From Bacillus atrophaeus (GTDB lineage: Bacteria > Bacillota > Bacilli > Bacillales > Bacillaceae): 64,000 nucleotides of DNA. The stretch is from the NCBI RefSeq assembly GCF_001584335.1, contig NZ_LSBB01000002.1, forward strand, positions 1 through 64,000, written 5' to 3'. The first letter of the stretch is position 1. Every line of letters begins with the position of its first letter. The position numbers were made by a program, and so were the translations under genes. Positions 28,112 to 38,595 of this stretch are shown piece after piece. The notes under the pieces are model-generated. The model did no database searches, was not told the origin of the DNA, and worked only from the letters and a program-made list of their open reading frames with translations.

Positions 28112-30244
28112 TTGACAGAACGACTGCTAAAATATTTCCGCGAGAAACAGCAAGACATCCAATCAGAAAAAACGTATGACACCCAATGCCCGTTTTGCAG
28201 CATGCAATGCAAAATGCAGCTCATTGAACAAACCATTGTCACACGAAAAAAGTACACGGCAATCGGCATCGACAATCCAACGACACAGGGCCGTTTATGC
28301 ATGAAAGGCATGAACGCCCATCAGCACGTCCTGCATTCAGCCCGCATTACCCACCCGTTACTCAAAAAAAACGGCGAATTCGTGCGAGCTACCTGGGATG
28401 AAGCATTAAACTACATCAAGGAACAAGTCACAACGATTCAACAAGAAGACGGCCATGACGCAATGGCGGTCTACGGGAGCGCTTCTATTACCAATGAAGA
28501 GGCTTATCTGTTAGGAAAGTTCGCCCGAGTCGGCTTAAAGACAAAATACATCGATTACAACGGCCGGCTCTGTATGTCCGCGGCAGCGACGGCAGCCAAT
28601 CAAACATTCGGCGCGGACAGAGGCTTGACGAACGCTTTATCGGAGATTCCCCATACACGCGTCATTATTCTGGGCGGTACCAATATCGCTGAATGCCAGC
28701 CGACGATCATGCCTTATTTTGAAAAAGCGAAAGAAAACGGGGCTTATATCATCGCCATTGACCCCCGAGAAACGCCGACAACTAAAATCGCCGATCTCCA
28801 CCTTAAAATCAAACCAGGAACAGATGCCGCACTTGCCAATGGTTTAGTCAAAATCATCATAGAAGAACAGCTGATCAACGAAGACTTCATCCAGACCCGG
28901 ACAACCGGATTTGAAGAACTCAAACGTCATACGGCGGCTTTCAGCATACATGACATTGTTGAAAAGACGAGTGTTCCTCTTGAATATATCCGAAAAGCCG
29001 CTGTGAAATTTGCCAAGGAAGAGTCCGGCATGCTGTTTACAGCGCGGGGAATTGAACAGCAGACAGACGGAACGGCAGCTGTCAGAGGTTTCTTAAATAT
29101 GCTTTTGATCACAGGGAAAATCGGCAAGCCTTACTCAGGCTACGGCGCAATCACAGGGCAGGGAAATGGGCAAGGCGCCCGAGAACACGGACAAAAAGCC
29201 GATCAGCTCCCCGGATACCGTTCGATCGAACACGAAGAACATCGCGCGCATATTGCAAAAGTGTGGGGAATCAGCCAGGACGATCTGCCGCGAAAAGGCG
29301 TCTCTGCCTATGAATTGATGGAAAAAATCAACGAAGGCCGCATCACGGGCATGTTTCTGATGTGTTCAAATCCCGTTGTCTCCAATCCAAATGCCAACTT
29401 TGTCAAACAGGCTCTGGCAAAACTAAAATTCTTTGTCGCTATCGATTTGTTTATATCAGAGACTGCGAGACTCGCTGATGTCATCCTGCCCGCCTCCTCT
29501 TACTTAGAAGATGAAGGCACCATGACAAATGTCGAAGGCCGCGTGACTCTAAGGGAAGCGAGCCGGCCTTGCCCCGGAGAAGCGAAACACGATTGGCAGA
29601 TCATTTGTGATATTGCGTCTGTCCTCGGAAAAGGGCAGTATTTTTCCTATACGTCAGCGGAGGACATCTTTAACGAACTTAGAGAGGCAAGCCGCGGCGG
29701 CATTGCCGATTATTCCGGCATCACGTACGACCGGCTCAGACAAGAAGGCGGCATTCTGTGGCCATGTCCCGAACCGGGTCATCCGGGAACTGAGCGATTA
29801 TTTGAATCTTCATTCGCCCATCCAGATGAAAAAGCGAAATTAAGTGTGATCCAAAATGAACCGGCTGTGCAAAAAGAGAAGCCGACAGCCAAATATCCAT
29901 TATTTTTAACTACCGGAAGAGTCATGTCCCACTACTTAACAGGAGTCCAAACAAGAAAAAGCGCCGCACTTGCCGCCAGAAACTTTGAATCGTTTATGGA
30001 AATCCATCCGAAAACGGCTGAAGCATACAATGTCGAAGACCGTGTGCTCATTAAAATAGAATCCCCGCGAGGAAGCATTGTTGTTCGAAGTAAATGGTCA
30101 GAACAAATGAGACCAGATACCATTTTTGTCCCGATCCATTGGGCGGATTCTCAAAATGTGAATGATCTGATTGGCGATGACTTAGATCCATCCTGTAAAA
30201 TGCCGGGTTTTAAAGTTTGTGCGGTACGAATCAGTTCTGCATAA
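28112..30244 (+). CDS. nasC: Assimilatory nitrate reductase, catalytic subunit
   Basis: A 710-aa molybdopterin oxidoreductase that reduces nitrate to nitrite in the cytoplasm. N-terminal [4Fe-4S] cysteines are in CPFCSMQCKMQ and GRLCMKG. Molybdopterin-domain motifs follow: AVYGSASITNEEAYLLGKF, GGTNIAECQP, TGQGNGQGAREHG, and ADVILPASSYLEDEGTMTNV with EGRVTL. The C-terminal dinucleotide-binding domain has TTGRVMSHYLTGVQTRK. The start is TTG with AAGGGTGAGG upstream. Length fits B. subtilis NasC. Confidence 0.96.
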   Translation: MTERLLKYFREKQQDIQSEKTYDTQCPFCSMQCKMQLIEQTIVTRKKYTAIGIDNPTTQGRLCMKGMNAHQHVLHSARITHPLLKKNGEFVRATWDEALNYIKEQVTTIQQEDGHDAMAVYGSASITNEEAYLLGKFARVGLKTKYIDYNGRLCMSAAATAANQTFGADRGLTNALSEIPHTRVIILGGTNIAECQPTIMPYFEKAKENGAYIIAIDPRETPTTKIADLHLKIKPGTDAALANGLVKIIIEEQLINEDFIQTRTTGFEELKRHTAAFSIHDIVEKTSVPLEYIRKAAVKFAKEESGMLFTARGIEQQTDGTAAVRGFLNMLLITGKIGKPYSGYGAITGQGNGQGAREHGQKADQLPGYRSIEHEEHRAHIAKVWGISQDDLPRKGVSAYELMEKINEGRITGMFLMCSNPVVSNPNANFVKQALAKLKFFVAIDLFISETARLADVILPASSYLEDEGTMTNVEGRVTLREASRPCPGEAKHDWQIICDIASVLGKGQYFSYTSAEDIFNELREASRGGIADYSGITYDRLRQEGGILWPCPEPGHPGTERLFESSFAHPDEKAKLSVIQNEPAVQKEKPTAKYPLFLTTGRVMSHYLTGVQTRKSAALAARNFESFMEIHPKTAEAYNVEDRVLIKIESPRGSIVVRSKWSEQMRPDTIFVPIHWADSQNVNDLIGDDLDPSCKMPGFKVCAVRISSA

Positions 30245-30279
30245 TTTTTCATAAAATTTTTAGAAAGTTTCGTATTTTT

Positions 30280-30296
30280 TGTTACATTTTATAACA
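30280..30296. promoter_or_regulatory. TnrA box upstream of nasD
   Basis: TGTTACATTTTATAACA is a perfect match to the TnrA/GlnR consensus. It is 68 bp before the nasD start, just upstream of a possible -10 TACGCT (near 30324), a position suited to activation of nasDEF when nitrogen is limiting. Confidence 0.92.
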
Positions 30297-30363
30297 TGCA
30301 TCTTAAATATTTCTTTTCACTGTGCTACGCTGAAAAAAACATTGATAAGGAGCGGATCATCTG

Positions 30364-32781
30364 ATGGGAAAAAAACAGCTAGTCCTTGTTGGAAATGGAA
30401 TGGCCGGGGTAAGGGCCATTGAAGAAATACTTAACGTTTCAAAAGACGAATTCCAAATCACAATTTTTGGTTCTGAACCGCATCCCAACTACAACCGAAT
30501 CCTTCTTTCAAAAGTGCTGCAAGGCGATACCGATATCAAAGACATTACCTTGAATGATTGGAACTGGTACGAAGAAAACAATATTCAATTGTATACAAAT
30601 GAAACAGTCATCAAAGTGGACCCGGAAAACAAAACAGTGATCACCGATTCAGACAGAATACAGCCTTATGATGAACTGATCTTGGCCACGGGTTCAGTCC
30701 CTTTTATCCTTCCGATTCCGGGCGCAGATAAAAAAGGCGTCACAGCGTTCAGAGATATAAAGGATACAGACATCATGCTTGCCGCGTCAAAAGAATATAA
30801 AAAAGCTGCAGTGATCGGCGGTGGCTTACTGGGATTGGAAGCCGCGCGCGGGCTGCTCAATCTGGGCATGGACGTGTCCGTTATCCACCTCGCCCCCTTC
30901 CTGATGGAGCGTCAGCTTGATGCAACAGCCGGCCGCCTTTTACAAAACGAGTTAGAAAAACAAGGAATGACCTTTTTACTTGAAAAGCAAACAGAAGAAA
31001 TTTACGGCGATGACAGGGTCGAAGGCGTCAGATTTAAAGACGGCACAAGCATCGAGGCTGACTTAGTCGTCATGGCCGTCGGCATCCGCCCGAATACCAA
31101 GCTTGGAGCGGAAAGCGGGATTCCGGTCAACCGCGGAATCATCGTCAACGACTATATGCAAACCGAAATCCCCCACATTTATGCGGTCGGCGAATGCGCC
31201 GAGCACCGAGGAATAGCGTATGGACTCGTCGCGCCTCTTTATGAGCAGGCAAAGGTACTGGCCAAGCAGATTTGCGGTATTGACACAAACCCATACGAAG
31301 GCTCTGTTCTCTCCACTCAATTAAAAGTATCCGGAGTCGAGGTCTTCTCTGCCGGTGACTTTAACGAATCAGACGACAAAAAGACCATCAAGGTATTTGA
31401 TGAGCAAGACGGCATTTATAAAAAAATCGTGCTTCGTGAAAACCAAATCGTCGGGGCTGTCTTATTCGGTGACAGCAGCGAAGGCAATCGCCTATTTTCA
31501 ATGATCCAAAAAGAAGCCGATATCTCTGAAACATCTAAAATCTCAATTTTACAGCCGCTGAACCAAGAGGCAGGCACCAGCCTTGTCGCCGCCATGAGTG
31601 ATGATGAAATCATTTGCGGCTGTAACGGTGTGTCAAAAGGAAATATTATTCATGCCATTCAGGAACAGGGCTGTTCGTCAACGGATGAAATCAAAGCATG
31701 CACTGGAGCATCCCGCTCATGCGGAGGCTGTAAACCGCTTGTGGAGGAACTCCTTCAGTATACGCTGGGATCAGATTTTGACGCATCGGCGCAAAAAGAA
31801 GCCATTTGCGGCTGCACATCATTGTCGAGAGACGAAGTGGTGGAAGAAATCAAAGCCAAAGGGCTGTCACATACGAAGGAAGTCATGAACGTTCTGGGAT
31901 GGAAAACGCCAGAAGGCTGCTCCAAATGCCGCCCGGCGCTTAACTACTACTTAGGCATGGTCAATCCGACCAAATACGAGGATGAAAGAACATCCCGCTT
32001 TGTCAATGAACGGATGCACGCCAATATTCAAAAAAACGGAACTTACTCTGTCGTGCCAAGAATGTATGGCGGCGTGACCAACTCAAATGATTTGCGCAAA
32101 ATTGCCGATGTGGTAGACAAGTATGAGATTCCGCTCGTCAAAATGACAGGCGGACAGCGGATTGATCTTATCGGCGTGAAAAAAGAAGACCTTCCGAAGG
32201 TGTGGTCCGACCTCGATATGCCGTCAGGCTACGCGTACGGAAAAACGCTCCGCACGGTAAAAACCTGTGTAGGCGAACAATTCTGCCGCTTCGGCACACA
32301 AGATTCCATGGCCTTAGGCATCGCCCTTGAGAAAAAATTCGAAGGACTGAACACGCCTCACAAAGTCAAAATGGCTGTGTCCGCCTGTCCGCGAAACTGC
32401 GCAGAGTCCGGCATTAAGGACCTTGGCGTCGTCGGCATTGACGGCGGCTGGGAGCTTTACGTCGGCGGAAACGGCGGAACCCATTTACGTGCGGGAGATT
32501 TATTAATGAAGGTCAAAACAGATGAAGAAGTCTTGGAATTCGCAGGCGCTTATCTGCAATACTACCGGGAAACCGCTCATTATTTAGAACGTACGTCCGC
32601 ATGGCTGGAGCGGGTCGGTCTATCCCATGTCCAATCCGTATTAAATGATCCGGAAAAACGGCAGGAGCTGAACGACCGAATGAATGAAACACTCTCTGTC
32701 CACAAAGATCCGTGGAAAGACTTCCTGGAAGATAAACAAACCTCTAAAGAATTATTTGAAAATGTCGTGACCACATCATAA
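30364..32781 (+). CDS. nasD: Assimilatory nitrite reductase, large subunit
   Basis: An 805-aa NADH-dependent nitrite reductase that makes ammonium. FAD/NADH domains are at the N-terminus (LVGNGMAGVRAIEE; AVIGGGLLGLEAARGL; YAVGECAEHRG), the BFD-like cluster is CGCNGVSKG with CTGASRSCGGC, and the siroheme/[4Fe-4S] site is CVGEQFCRFG with SACPRNCAESG near residues 640-680. A GGNGGTHLRAGDLL segment follows. It forms an operon with the Rieske subunit nasE and nasF. A TnrA box is upstream. Confidence 0.97.
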   Translation: MGKKQLVLVGNGMAGVRAIEEILNVSKDEFQITIFGSEPHPNYNRILLSKVLQGDTDIKDITLNDWNWYEENNIQLYTNETVIKVDPENKTVITDSDRIQPYDELILATGSVPFILPIPGADKKGVTAFRDIKDTDIMLAASKEYKKAAVIGGGLLGLEAARGLLNLGMDVSVIHLAPFLMERQLDATAGRLLQNELEKQGMTFLLEKQTEEIYGDDRVEGVRFKDGTSIEADLVVMAVGIRPNTKLGAESGIPVNRGIIVNDYMQTEIPHIYAVGECAEHRGIAYGLVAPLYEQAKVLAKQICGIDTNPYEGSVLSTQLKVSGVEVFSAGDFNESDDKKTIKVFDEQDGIYKKIVLRENQIVGAVLFGDSSEGNRLFSMIQKEADISETSKISILQPLNQEAGTSLVAAMSDDEIICGCNGVSKGNIIHAIQEQGCSSTDEIKACTGASRSCGGCKPLVEELLQYTLGSDFDASAQKEAICGCTSLSRDEVVEEIKAKGLSHTKEVMNVLGWKTPEGCSKCRPALNYYLGMVNPTKYEDERTSRFVNERMHANIQKNGTYSVVPRMYGGVTNSNDLRKIADVVDKYEIPLVKMTGGQRIDLIGVKKEDLPKVWSDLDMPSGYAYGKTLRTVKTCVGEQFCRFGTQDSMALGIALEKKFEGLNTPHKVKMAVSACPRNCAESGIKDLGVVGIDGGWELYVGGNGGTHLRAGDLLMKVKTDEEVLEFAGAYLQYYRETAHYLERTSAWLERVGLSHVQSVLNDPEKRQELNDRMNETLSVHKDPWKDFLEDKQTSKELFENVVTTS

Positions 32782-32806
32782 TGACAGAAACAAACATTGA
32801 GGAGGA

Positions 32807-33133
32807 ATGGACATGGTGAACAAAGACGTAACGAAGGTATGTATCGGGAGAATGGATGAATTGCCTGAACAATTAGGAAAAACAGTGTATATTGAAGATA
32901 AGGAGCTTGCGGTATTTAAGCTCTCGAACGGGAGCATCCGCGCGATCGAAAACCGCTGTCCCCATAAGGGCGGCGTCCTCGCAGAAGGCATCGTCAGCGG
33001 CGAATATGTCTTCTGCCCGATGCACGACTGGAAAATCTCCTTAGAAGATGGAAAAGTCCAAGAGCCGGATCACGGCTGTGTCAAAACATACGAAACGCTG
33101 ATCGAGGGAGAACATGTGTATCTTGTATATTGA
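32807..33133 (+). CDS. nasE: Assimilatory nitrite reductase, small (Rieske) subunit
   Basis: A 108-aa Rieske [2Fe-2S] protein (NirD family) that works with NasD. Cluster ligands are [11 protein letters not shown] and [13 protein letters not shown]. The first Met used here lies at 32807 in the open frame; ATG 32813 has GAGGAATGG upstream and may be the true start (106 aa, as in B. subtilis). A hairpin separates it from nasF. Confidence 0.95.
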   Translation: MDMVNKDVTKVCIGRMDELPEQLGKTVYIEDKELAVFKLSNGSIRAIENRCPHKGGVLAEGIVSGEYVFCPMHDWKISLEDGKVQEPDHGCVKTYETLIEGEHVYLVY

Positions 33134-33142
33134 GTAAAGACC

Positions 33143-33172
33143 GGATCACTTTCCAAGTGATCCTTCATTTTT
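33143..33172 (+). terminator. Hairpin between nasE and nasF
   Basis: GGATCACTT and AAGTGATCC arms with loop TCC, then TTCATTTTTT. It is placed inside the nasDEF unit, so it may lower nasF expression relative to nasDE or act as a processing site rather than end the operon. Confidence 0.75.
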
Positions 33173-33198
33173 TACAGTGACGGAAGGATGGCGTTATC

Positions 33199-34674
33199 AT
33201 GAAAAATGGGATCGTGTATTTTGTGGGGGCCGGGCCTGGAGATCCAAGGCTGATCACCCTGAAAGGAAAACAAGCGTTGGAGGAAGCGGATGTGATTCTA
33301 TACGATCGGCTTGCAAACCCCAAATTGCTTGAATATGCTCAGCCGGCCTGCCATTTCATTTATTGCGGAAAGCTGCCTGACCGCCATTTTATGAAGCAAG
33401 CAGAAATTAATGCCCTGCTAATTGAAAAAGCATCAGAAGGCTTGACCGTTGTGCGTTTGAAAGGCGGAGACCCGAGCGTTTTCGGCAGGGTCGGCGAGGA
33501 GGCCGAAGCCCTCTATCAACACGGTATCCGCTATGAAATGGTTCCGGGCATTACATCAGGAATTGCAGCGCCGCTATATGCGGGAATCCCCGTTACGCAT
33601 CGGGATTTCGCCTCTTCCTTCGCCATGATCACCGCACATGATACATCATTAAAAGGCACTCCGAATCTTGACTGGGAAGGGCTTGCCCGCGGTGTTCAAA
33701 CCCTTGTATTTTACATGGGTGTTAAGAATTTGGCCTTTATCTGTCAACAGCTCATCGCATACGGAAAATCTCCCTCCGTCCCTGTTATGGTCATTCAATG
33801 GGGAACGTGGGGCCGGCAGCGCAGCGTAAAAGGCACATTAATGGACATCCATCAAAAAGCGGCAGATGAACAGATTAAAAACCCTGCGATTATCGTAATC
33901 GGCGATATCGTTTCTTTTCAAAAGCATAGCTGGTTTGAATCAAAACCTTTAATCGGCCGCCATATTATGATGATTACATCTGGTGAAGAAGAAAGCCCCA
34001 TCGCAAAAGAACTGCGCGAAAATGGAGCAGATGTCATCGAATGGCCAAAATGGAACGTGCAAAAAACACCGATCGATGAAAACATATTGAATCGGCTTGA
34101 GTCCTTTGAAGACATATTATTTACGTCCCGGCGTGCTGTATGTGAATTTTTTCGTATGTTGGCATCAAAGAAGATGGACATTCGCCAACTAAGAGGCCGT
34201 CTGTCCGCTGACTCTTTATCGGCTAAGGCTGAGCTTGAAAAAAGAGGATTCGACATTGCGAGTAACATTCAGTATAACGGGGCCTTATTAATCATAGGAG
34301 AAAAACAGACCGTTCAAGAGAGATTTCATCATCTGGACTTGTGCAGCTCTTATGACGTATTCATCACTCATGAAAATGTGATTGATGACCGATTCACATC
34401 TATTTTCAAACGAACGATCGATGAAACTCCATTACAACTCATTTTGTGTGAAAACAAAAAATGTATGGAACAGCTTATTCGTGAGAAAGGACAAATTGGA
34501 GTTTTACCCGAACAAGAGCCGATACCGGTTGTTTGTTTAAGTGAGGAAGCTGAAGAAACTGCCAGACAACACGGGTTTCCGGATGTCCATCGTGTCAAAG
34601 CTGACGGAACTTCTCTAATCGACTATATTCACAATCATCAGCACCACGCAGAAAAAAGACTCCTTCACACCTGA
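33199..34674 (+). CDS. nasF: Uroporphyrinogen-III C-methyltransferase with HemD-like C-terminus
   Basis: A 491-aa two-part protein that supplies siroheme for nitrite reductase. Residues about 1-245 are a SUMT methyltransferase: YFVGAGPGDPRLITLKGKQA, VRLKGGDPSVFGRVGEEAEA, VVPGITSGI-type segment and PAIIVIGDIV. Residues about 255-480 resemble uroporphyrinogen-III synthase (ENGADVIEWPKWNV; ILFTSRRAVCEFFRML), less conserved. It methylates uroporphyrinogen III to precorrin-2. GGAAGGATGG precedes the ATG. Confidence 0.94.
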   Translation: MKNGIVYFVGAGPGDPRLITLKGKQALEEADVILYDRLANPKLLEYAQPACHFIYCGKLPDRHFMKQAEINALLIEKASEGLTVVRLKGGDPSVFGRVGEEAEALYQHGIRYEMVPGITSGIAAPLYAGIPVTHRDFASSFAMITAHDTSLKGTPNLDWEGLARGVQTLVFYMGVKNLAFICQQLIAYGKSPSVPVMVIQWGTWGRQRSVKGTLMDIHQKAADEQIKNPAIIVIGDIVSFQKHSWFESKPLIGRHIMMITSGEEESPIAKELRENGADVIEWPKWNVQKTPIDENILNRLESFEDILFTSRRAVCEFFRMLASKKMDIRQLRGRLSADSLSAKAELEKRGFDIASNIQYNGALLIIGEKQTVQERFHHLDLCSSYDVFITHENVIDDRFTSIFKRTIDETPLQLILCENKKCMEQLIREKGQIGVLPEQEPIPVVCLSEEAEETARQHGFPDVHRVKADGTSLIDYIHNHQHHAEKRLLHT

Positions 34675-34684
34675 TATACAATCA

Positions 34685-34711
34685 GCCCTTGCTTTCGATC
34701 ATCGCAAGGGC
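34685..34711 (+). terminator. nasDEF terminator
   Basis: GCCCTTGC and GCAAGGGC arms with an 11-nt loop, followed by the T-rich CTTCTTCTATTT, 10 bases after the nasF stop and ahead of the convergent ycgT end. Confidence 0.72.
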
Positions 34712-34717
34712 CTTCTT

Positions 34718-35794
<1,077 letters not shown>

Positions 35795-35855
35795 TCAAAT
35801 TATATCACATTATAATGAAAGTTGGAGATAAAACTCTATCCCTAAGGAGATTATG

Positions 35856-36716
35856 ATGAAAAGACACGTTGAAACCATAACGATTGACGGGAAAACCATT
35901 GAATATTCGATAACAGGGAAAGGTATCCCCATTCTCATCATGCATGGGGGGCATTCTAATTGTTATGAAGAATTTGGATATAGCGCTTTAACGGAGAAAG
36001 GTTTCTCTCTCATCACTCCTTCAAGAGCAGGCTACGGAAATACGTCCAAAGAAATTGGGGAAAGTTTAGCAAGCACATGCCTATTTTATGTAAAGCTGTT
36101 AGATCATTTACGTATAAAAGAAGTTCATCTACTCGCCATTTCGGCAGGCGGACCAAGCGGCATAACCTTTGCTTCCCGTTATCCGGAAAGGGTTAAAACA
36201 CTTACTCTGCAATCTGCCGTTACAAAAGAATGGCTTACTCCGAAAGATAAACAATATAAAGCAGCAAAGCTCCTCTTTCGCCCTCCGGCTGAAAAATGGT
36301 TATGGAGATGGATTATTTTCATAAATAACGCTTTTCCCCATCTTACTTTTAAACTGACGAGCCCTTTTTTCAGCGTGCTTTCTTATGACCAGATCAAGAT
36401 GAAAATGAAGGAAGACGACGAGGAACAATTTCGATTAATGAACAACCGGCAAAGACCCGGATACGGCTTCATGACCGACTTATCTCAAATGCACATGGTG
36501 TCTTCTGATGATTTAAAAGCTATCTCTTGTCCGGCTCTTATTATGCACAGCCAATATGACGGACTGGTGCCATTAGAGCACGCTTACCATGCCCATAAAC
36601 TCATTCCGCAATCTGAACTCTGTTTGCTTCAGTCATGGGGTCATCTCATTTGGCTTGGAAAAGAATCCGATGAAGTTGATCACACATTAGCCACTTTCCT
36701 GAGCTCATCATCATGA
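35856..36716 (+). CDS. ycgS: Alpha/beta hydrolase YcgS
   Basis: A 286-aa hydrolase of unknown substrate. The oxyanion region is LIMHGGHSNCYEE, the nucleophile elbow is LLAISAGGPSG (AxSxG rather than GxSxG), the acid is in HSQYDGLVP and the catalytic histidine in SWGHLIW. Two ATG codons are adjacent; the second (35856) has the better spacing from AAGGAG. It is divergent from ycgT and shares its iron-regulated region. Confidence 0.87.
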   Translation: MKRHVETITIDGKTIEYSITGKGIPILIMHGGHSNCYEEFGYSALTEKGFSLITPSRAGYGNTSKEIGESLASTCLFYVKLLDHLRIKEVHLLAISAGGPSGITFASRYPERVKTLTLQSAVTKEWLTPKDKQYKAAKLLFRPPAEKWLWRWIIFINNAFPHLTFKLTSPFFSVLSYDQIKMKMKEDDEEQFRLMNNRQRPGYGFMTDLSQMHMVSSDDLKAISCPALIMHSQYDGLVPLEHAYHAHKLIPQSELCLLQSWGHLIWLGKESDEVDHTLATFLSSSS

Positions 36717-36815
36717 CGAACATGTGAAACGATTCTCTGCTTTTTTCCGTCAAACAATAAGTGCCTTTCTTCATGATATAATCATAGGCAGCTTTTAAAA
36801 AAGCGGAGGTTTTAT

Positions 36816-37700
36816 ATGACGACACAATCTTCTTTTCTTCAGCTAAATTCTATTTTTATCAGTATATTAATAGAAGCCATTCCGTTTATTCTGATTGGCG
36901 TCATTCTTTCCGGACTCATTCAAATGTTTGTTTCAGAAGAAATGATTGCAAAAATTATTCCGAAGAACCGGTTCCTGGCTGTGCTATTCGGGGCGTTGAC
37001 CGGAATATTGTTCCCGGCCTGCGAATGCGGCATCGTGCCGATCACGAGACGGCTTCTTCTCAAAGGGGTGCCGCTCCACGCGGGCATCGCTTTTATGCTG
37101 ACCGCGCCTATCATCAATCCGATTGTTTTGTTCTCTACATACATTGCGTTCGGAAACAAATGGAGCGTTGTCTTCTACCGGGGCGGGCTTGCACTTGTCG
37201 TGTCTATTGCTGTCGGGCTGATTTTATCGTACCAGTTCAAGGACAACCAGCTGCTTGAGCCTTCCGAACCCGCACATCAGCATCATCATACACAAAGTTT
37301 GCTGCAAAAATTGGGCGGAACGATGCGGCATGCCATTGATGAGTTTTTTTCAGTGGGAAAATATTTGATTATCGGCGCCTTCATCGCGGCCGCCATGCAG
37401 ACGTATGTCAAGACATCCACTCTGCTTTCAATCGGGCAAAATGATGTGTCCTCTTCCCTTGTGATGATGGGTCTGTCGTTTGTCTTATCTCTCTGTTCAG
37501 AAGTAGATGCCTTTATCGCATCTTCCTTCAGCAGCACATTTTCATTAGGATCGTTAATCGCCTTTCTTGTTTTTGGTGCGATGGTTGATATTAAAAATCT
37601 GTTAATGATGCTTGCGGCTTTTAAAAAACGATTTGTTTTCCTGCTCATTACGTATATTGTCGTGATTGTGCTAGCGGGATCATTACTTGTGAAGGGGTGA
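36816..37700 (+). CDS. ycgR: Permease YcgR, COG0701/DUF318 family
   Basis: A 294-aa membrane protein with about eight segments. Family signature: ILFPACECGIVPITRRLLLKG, the conserved cysteine pair of ArsP/YraQ-type permeases near residues 69-71. A cytoplasmic histidine-rich loop (HQHHHTQSL) lies near 155. The second half repeats the fold (LSLCSEVDAFIASSF). A TATAAT at 36777 could be its -10. It is followed after 4 bases by ycgQ, with which this family is usually paired. The transported metal or compound is not shown. Confidence 0.9.
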   Translation: MTTQSSFLQLNSIFISILIEAIPFILIGVILSGLIQMFVSEEMIAKIIPKNRFLAVLFGALTGILFPACECGIVPITRRLLLKGVPLHAGIAFMLTAPIINPIVLFSTYIAFGNKWSVVFYRGGLALVVSIAVGLILSYQFKDNQLLEPSEPAHQHHHTQSLLQKLGGTMRHAIDEFFSVGKYLIIGAFIAAAMQTYVKTSTLLSIGQNDVSSSLVMMGLSFVLSLCSEVDAFIASSFSSTFSLGSLIAFLVFGAMVDIKNLLMMLAAFKKRFVFLLITYIVVIVLAGSLLVKG

Positions 37701-37704
37701 TCGG

Positions 37705-38559
37705 ATGTTTCGTCTATTAGTGCTGATGGGATTTACCTTTTTCTTTTATCATCTGCACGCCTCAGGAAATCTGACAAAATATATTAATATGAAATATTCC
37801 TACCTGTCCTTTATCGCGATCTTCCTGCTGGGCATCCTGACAGTCGTTCAGGCGTATCTTTATATCAAAACGCCGGAAAAAGGAAAACACCATCATCATG
37901 ATCAAAACTGCGGCTGCGGCCACGATCATGATCATGAACAACACAAGCCATTTTACAAACGCTATTTTATTTATCTTGTTTTTCTTTTTCCTTTGGTTTC
38001 AGGCATTTTCTTCCCGATCGCCACGCTCGATTCAACGATTGTAAAGGCAAAAGGCTTTTCATTCAAAGCCATGGAATCCGGCGATCACTACTCGCAAACC
38101 CAATATTTGCGGCCGGACTCCAGTCTTTATTATGCTGATGACAGCTACAACAAGCTCATGAAAAAGCTGTATAAGAAATACTCGGGCCAGAAACATATTT
38201 CTCTGACCGATGAGGATTTCTTGAAAGGGATGGAAACCATCTACAATTATCCGGGTGAATTCCTCGGACGCACGATTGAGTTTAACGGATTTGCTTATAA
38301 GGGGAATGCCATTAACAAGAAGCAGCTCTTTGTGCTGAGATTCGGCATCATTCACTGTATCGCAGATTCCGGCGTATATGGGATGCTTGTGGAGTTCCCT
38401 AAGGACATGGATATTAAAGATGACGAGTGGATTCATATTAAGGGCACACTGTCCTCAGAATATTACCAGCCATTCAAATCAACGCTTCCCGTCGTGAAAG
38501 TGACAGACTGGAAGACGATAAAGAAACCTGATGATCCCTATGTATACCGGGGATATTGA
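37705..38559 (+). CDS. ycgQ: Partner of YcgR, TIGR03943/DUF1980 family
   Basis: A 284-aa membrane-anchored protein. Two N-terminal membrane segments flank a short loop; a histidine/cysteine-rich stretch (HHHHDQNCGCGHDHDH near residues 63-80) suggests metal binding. A third hydrophobic segment (YLVFLFPLVSGIFFPIATL) precedes an extracytoplasmic domain with LGRTIEFNGFAYKG, HCIADSGVYGMLVEFP and KGTLSSEYY, an OB-like fold. It is translated together with ycgR. A terminator follows. Confidence 0.88.
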   Translation: MFRLLVLMGFTFFFYHLHASGNLTKYINMKYSYLSFIAIFLLGILTVVQAYLYIKTPEKGKHHHHDQNCGCGHDHDHEQHKPFYKRYFIYLVFLFPLVSGIFFPIATLDSTIVKAKGFSFKAMESGDHYSQTQYLRPDSSLYYADDSYNKLMKKLYKKYSGQKHISLTDEDFLKGMETIYNYPGEFLGRTIEFNGFAYKGNAINKKQLFVLRFGIIHCIADSGVYGMLVEFPKDMDIKDDEWIHIKGTLSSEYYQPFKSTLPVVKVTDWKTIKKPDDPYVYRGY

Positions 38560-38565
38560 AAATCC

Positions 38566-38595
38566 GAAACCAGTACAAGTACTGGTTTCTTTTTT
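38566..38595 (+). terminator. ycgRQ terminator
   Basis: GAAACCAGTAC and GTACTGGTTTC are perfect arms with a two-base centre, followed by a run of T (38590-38595). It overlaps the putR stop codon, so it sits exactly at the convergence point. Confidence 0.88.

Noticed and set aside
33918-34268. 116-codon minus-strand frame inside nasF
   Set aside because: Antisense to a well-conserved coding region, with no promoter or ribosome site.
34685-34711. Small RNA between nasF and ycgT
   Set aside because: A simple hairpin with a pyrimidine tail fits the nasDEF terminator without a separate RNA gene.
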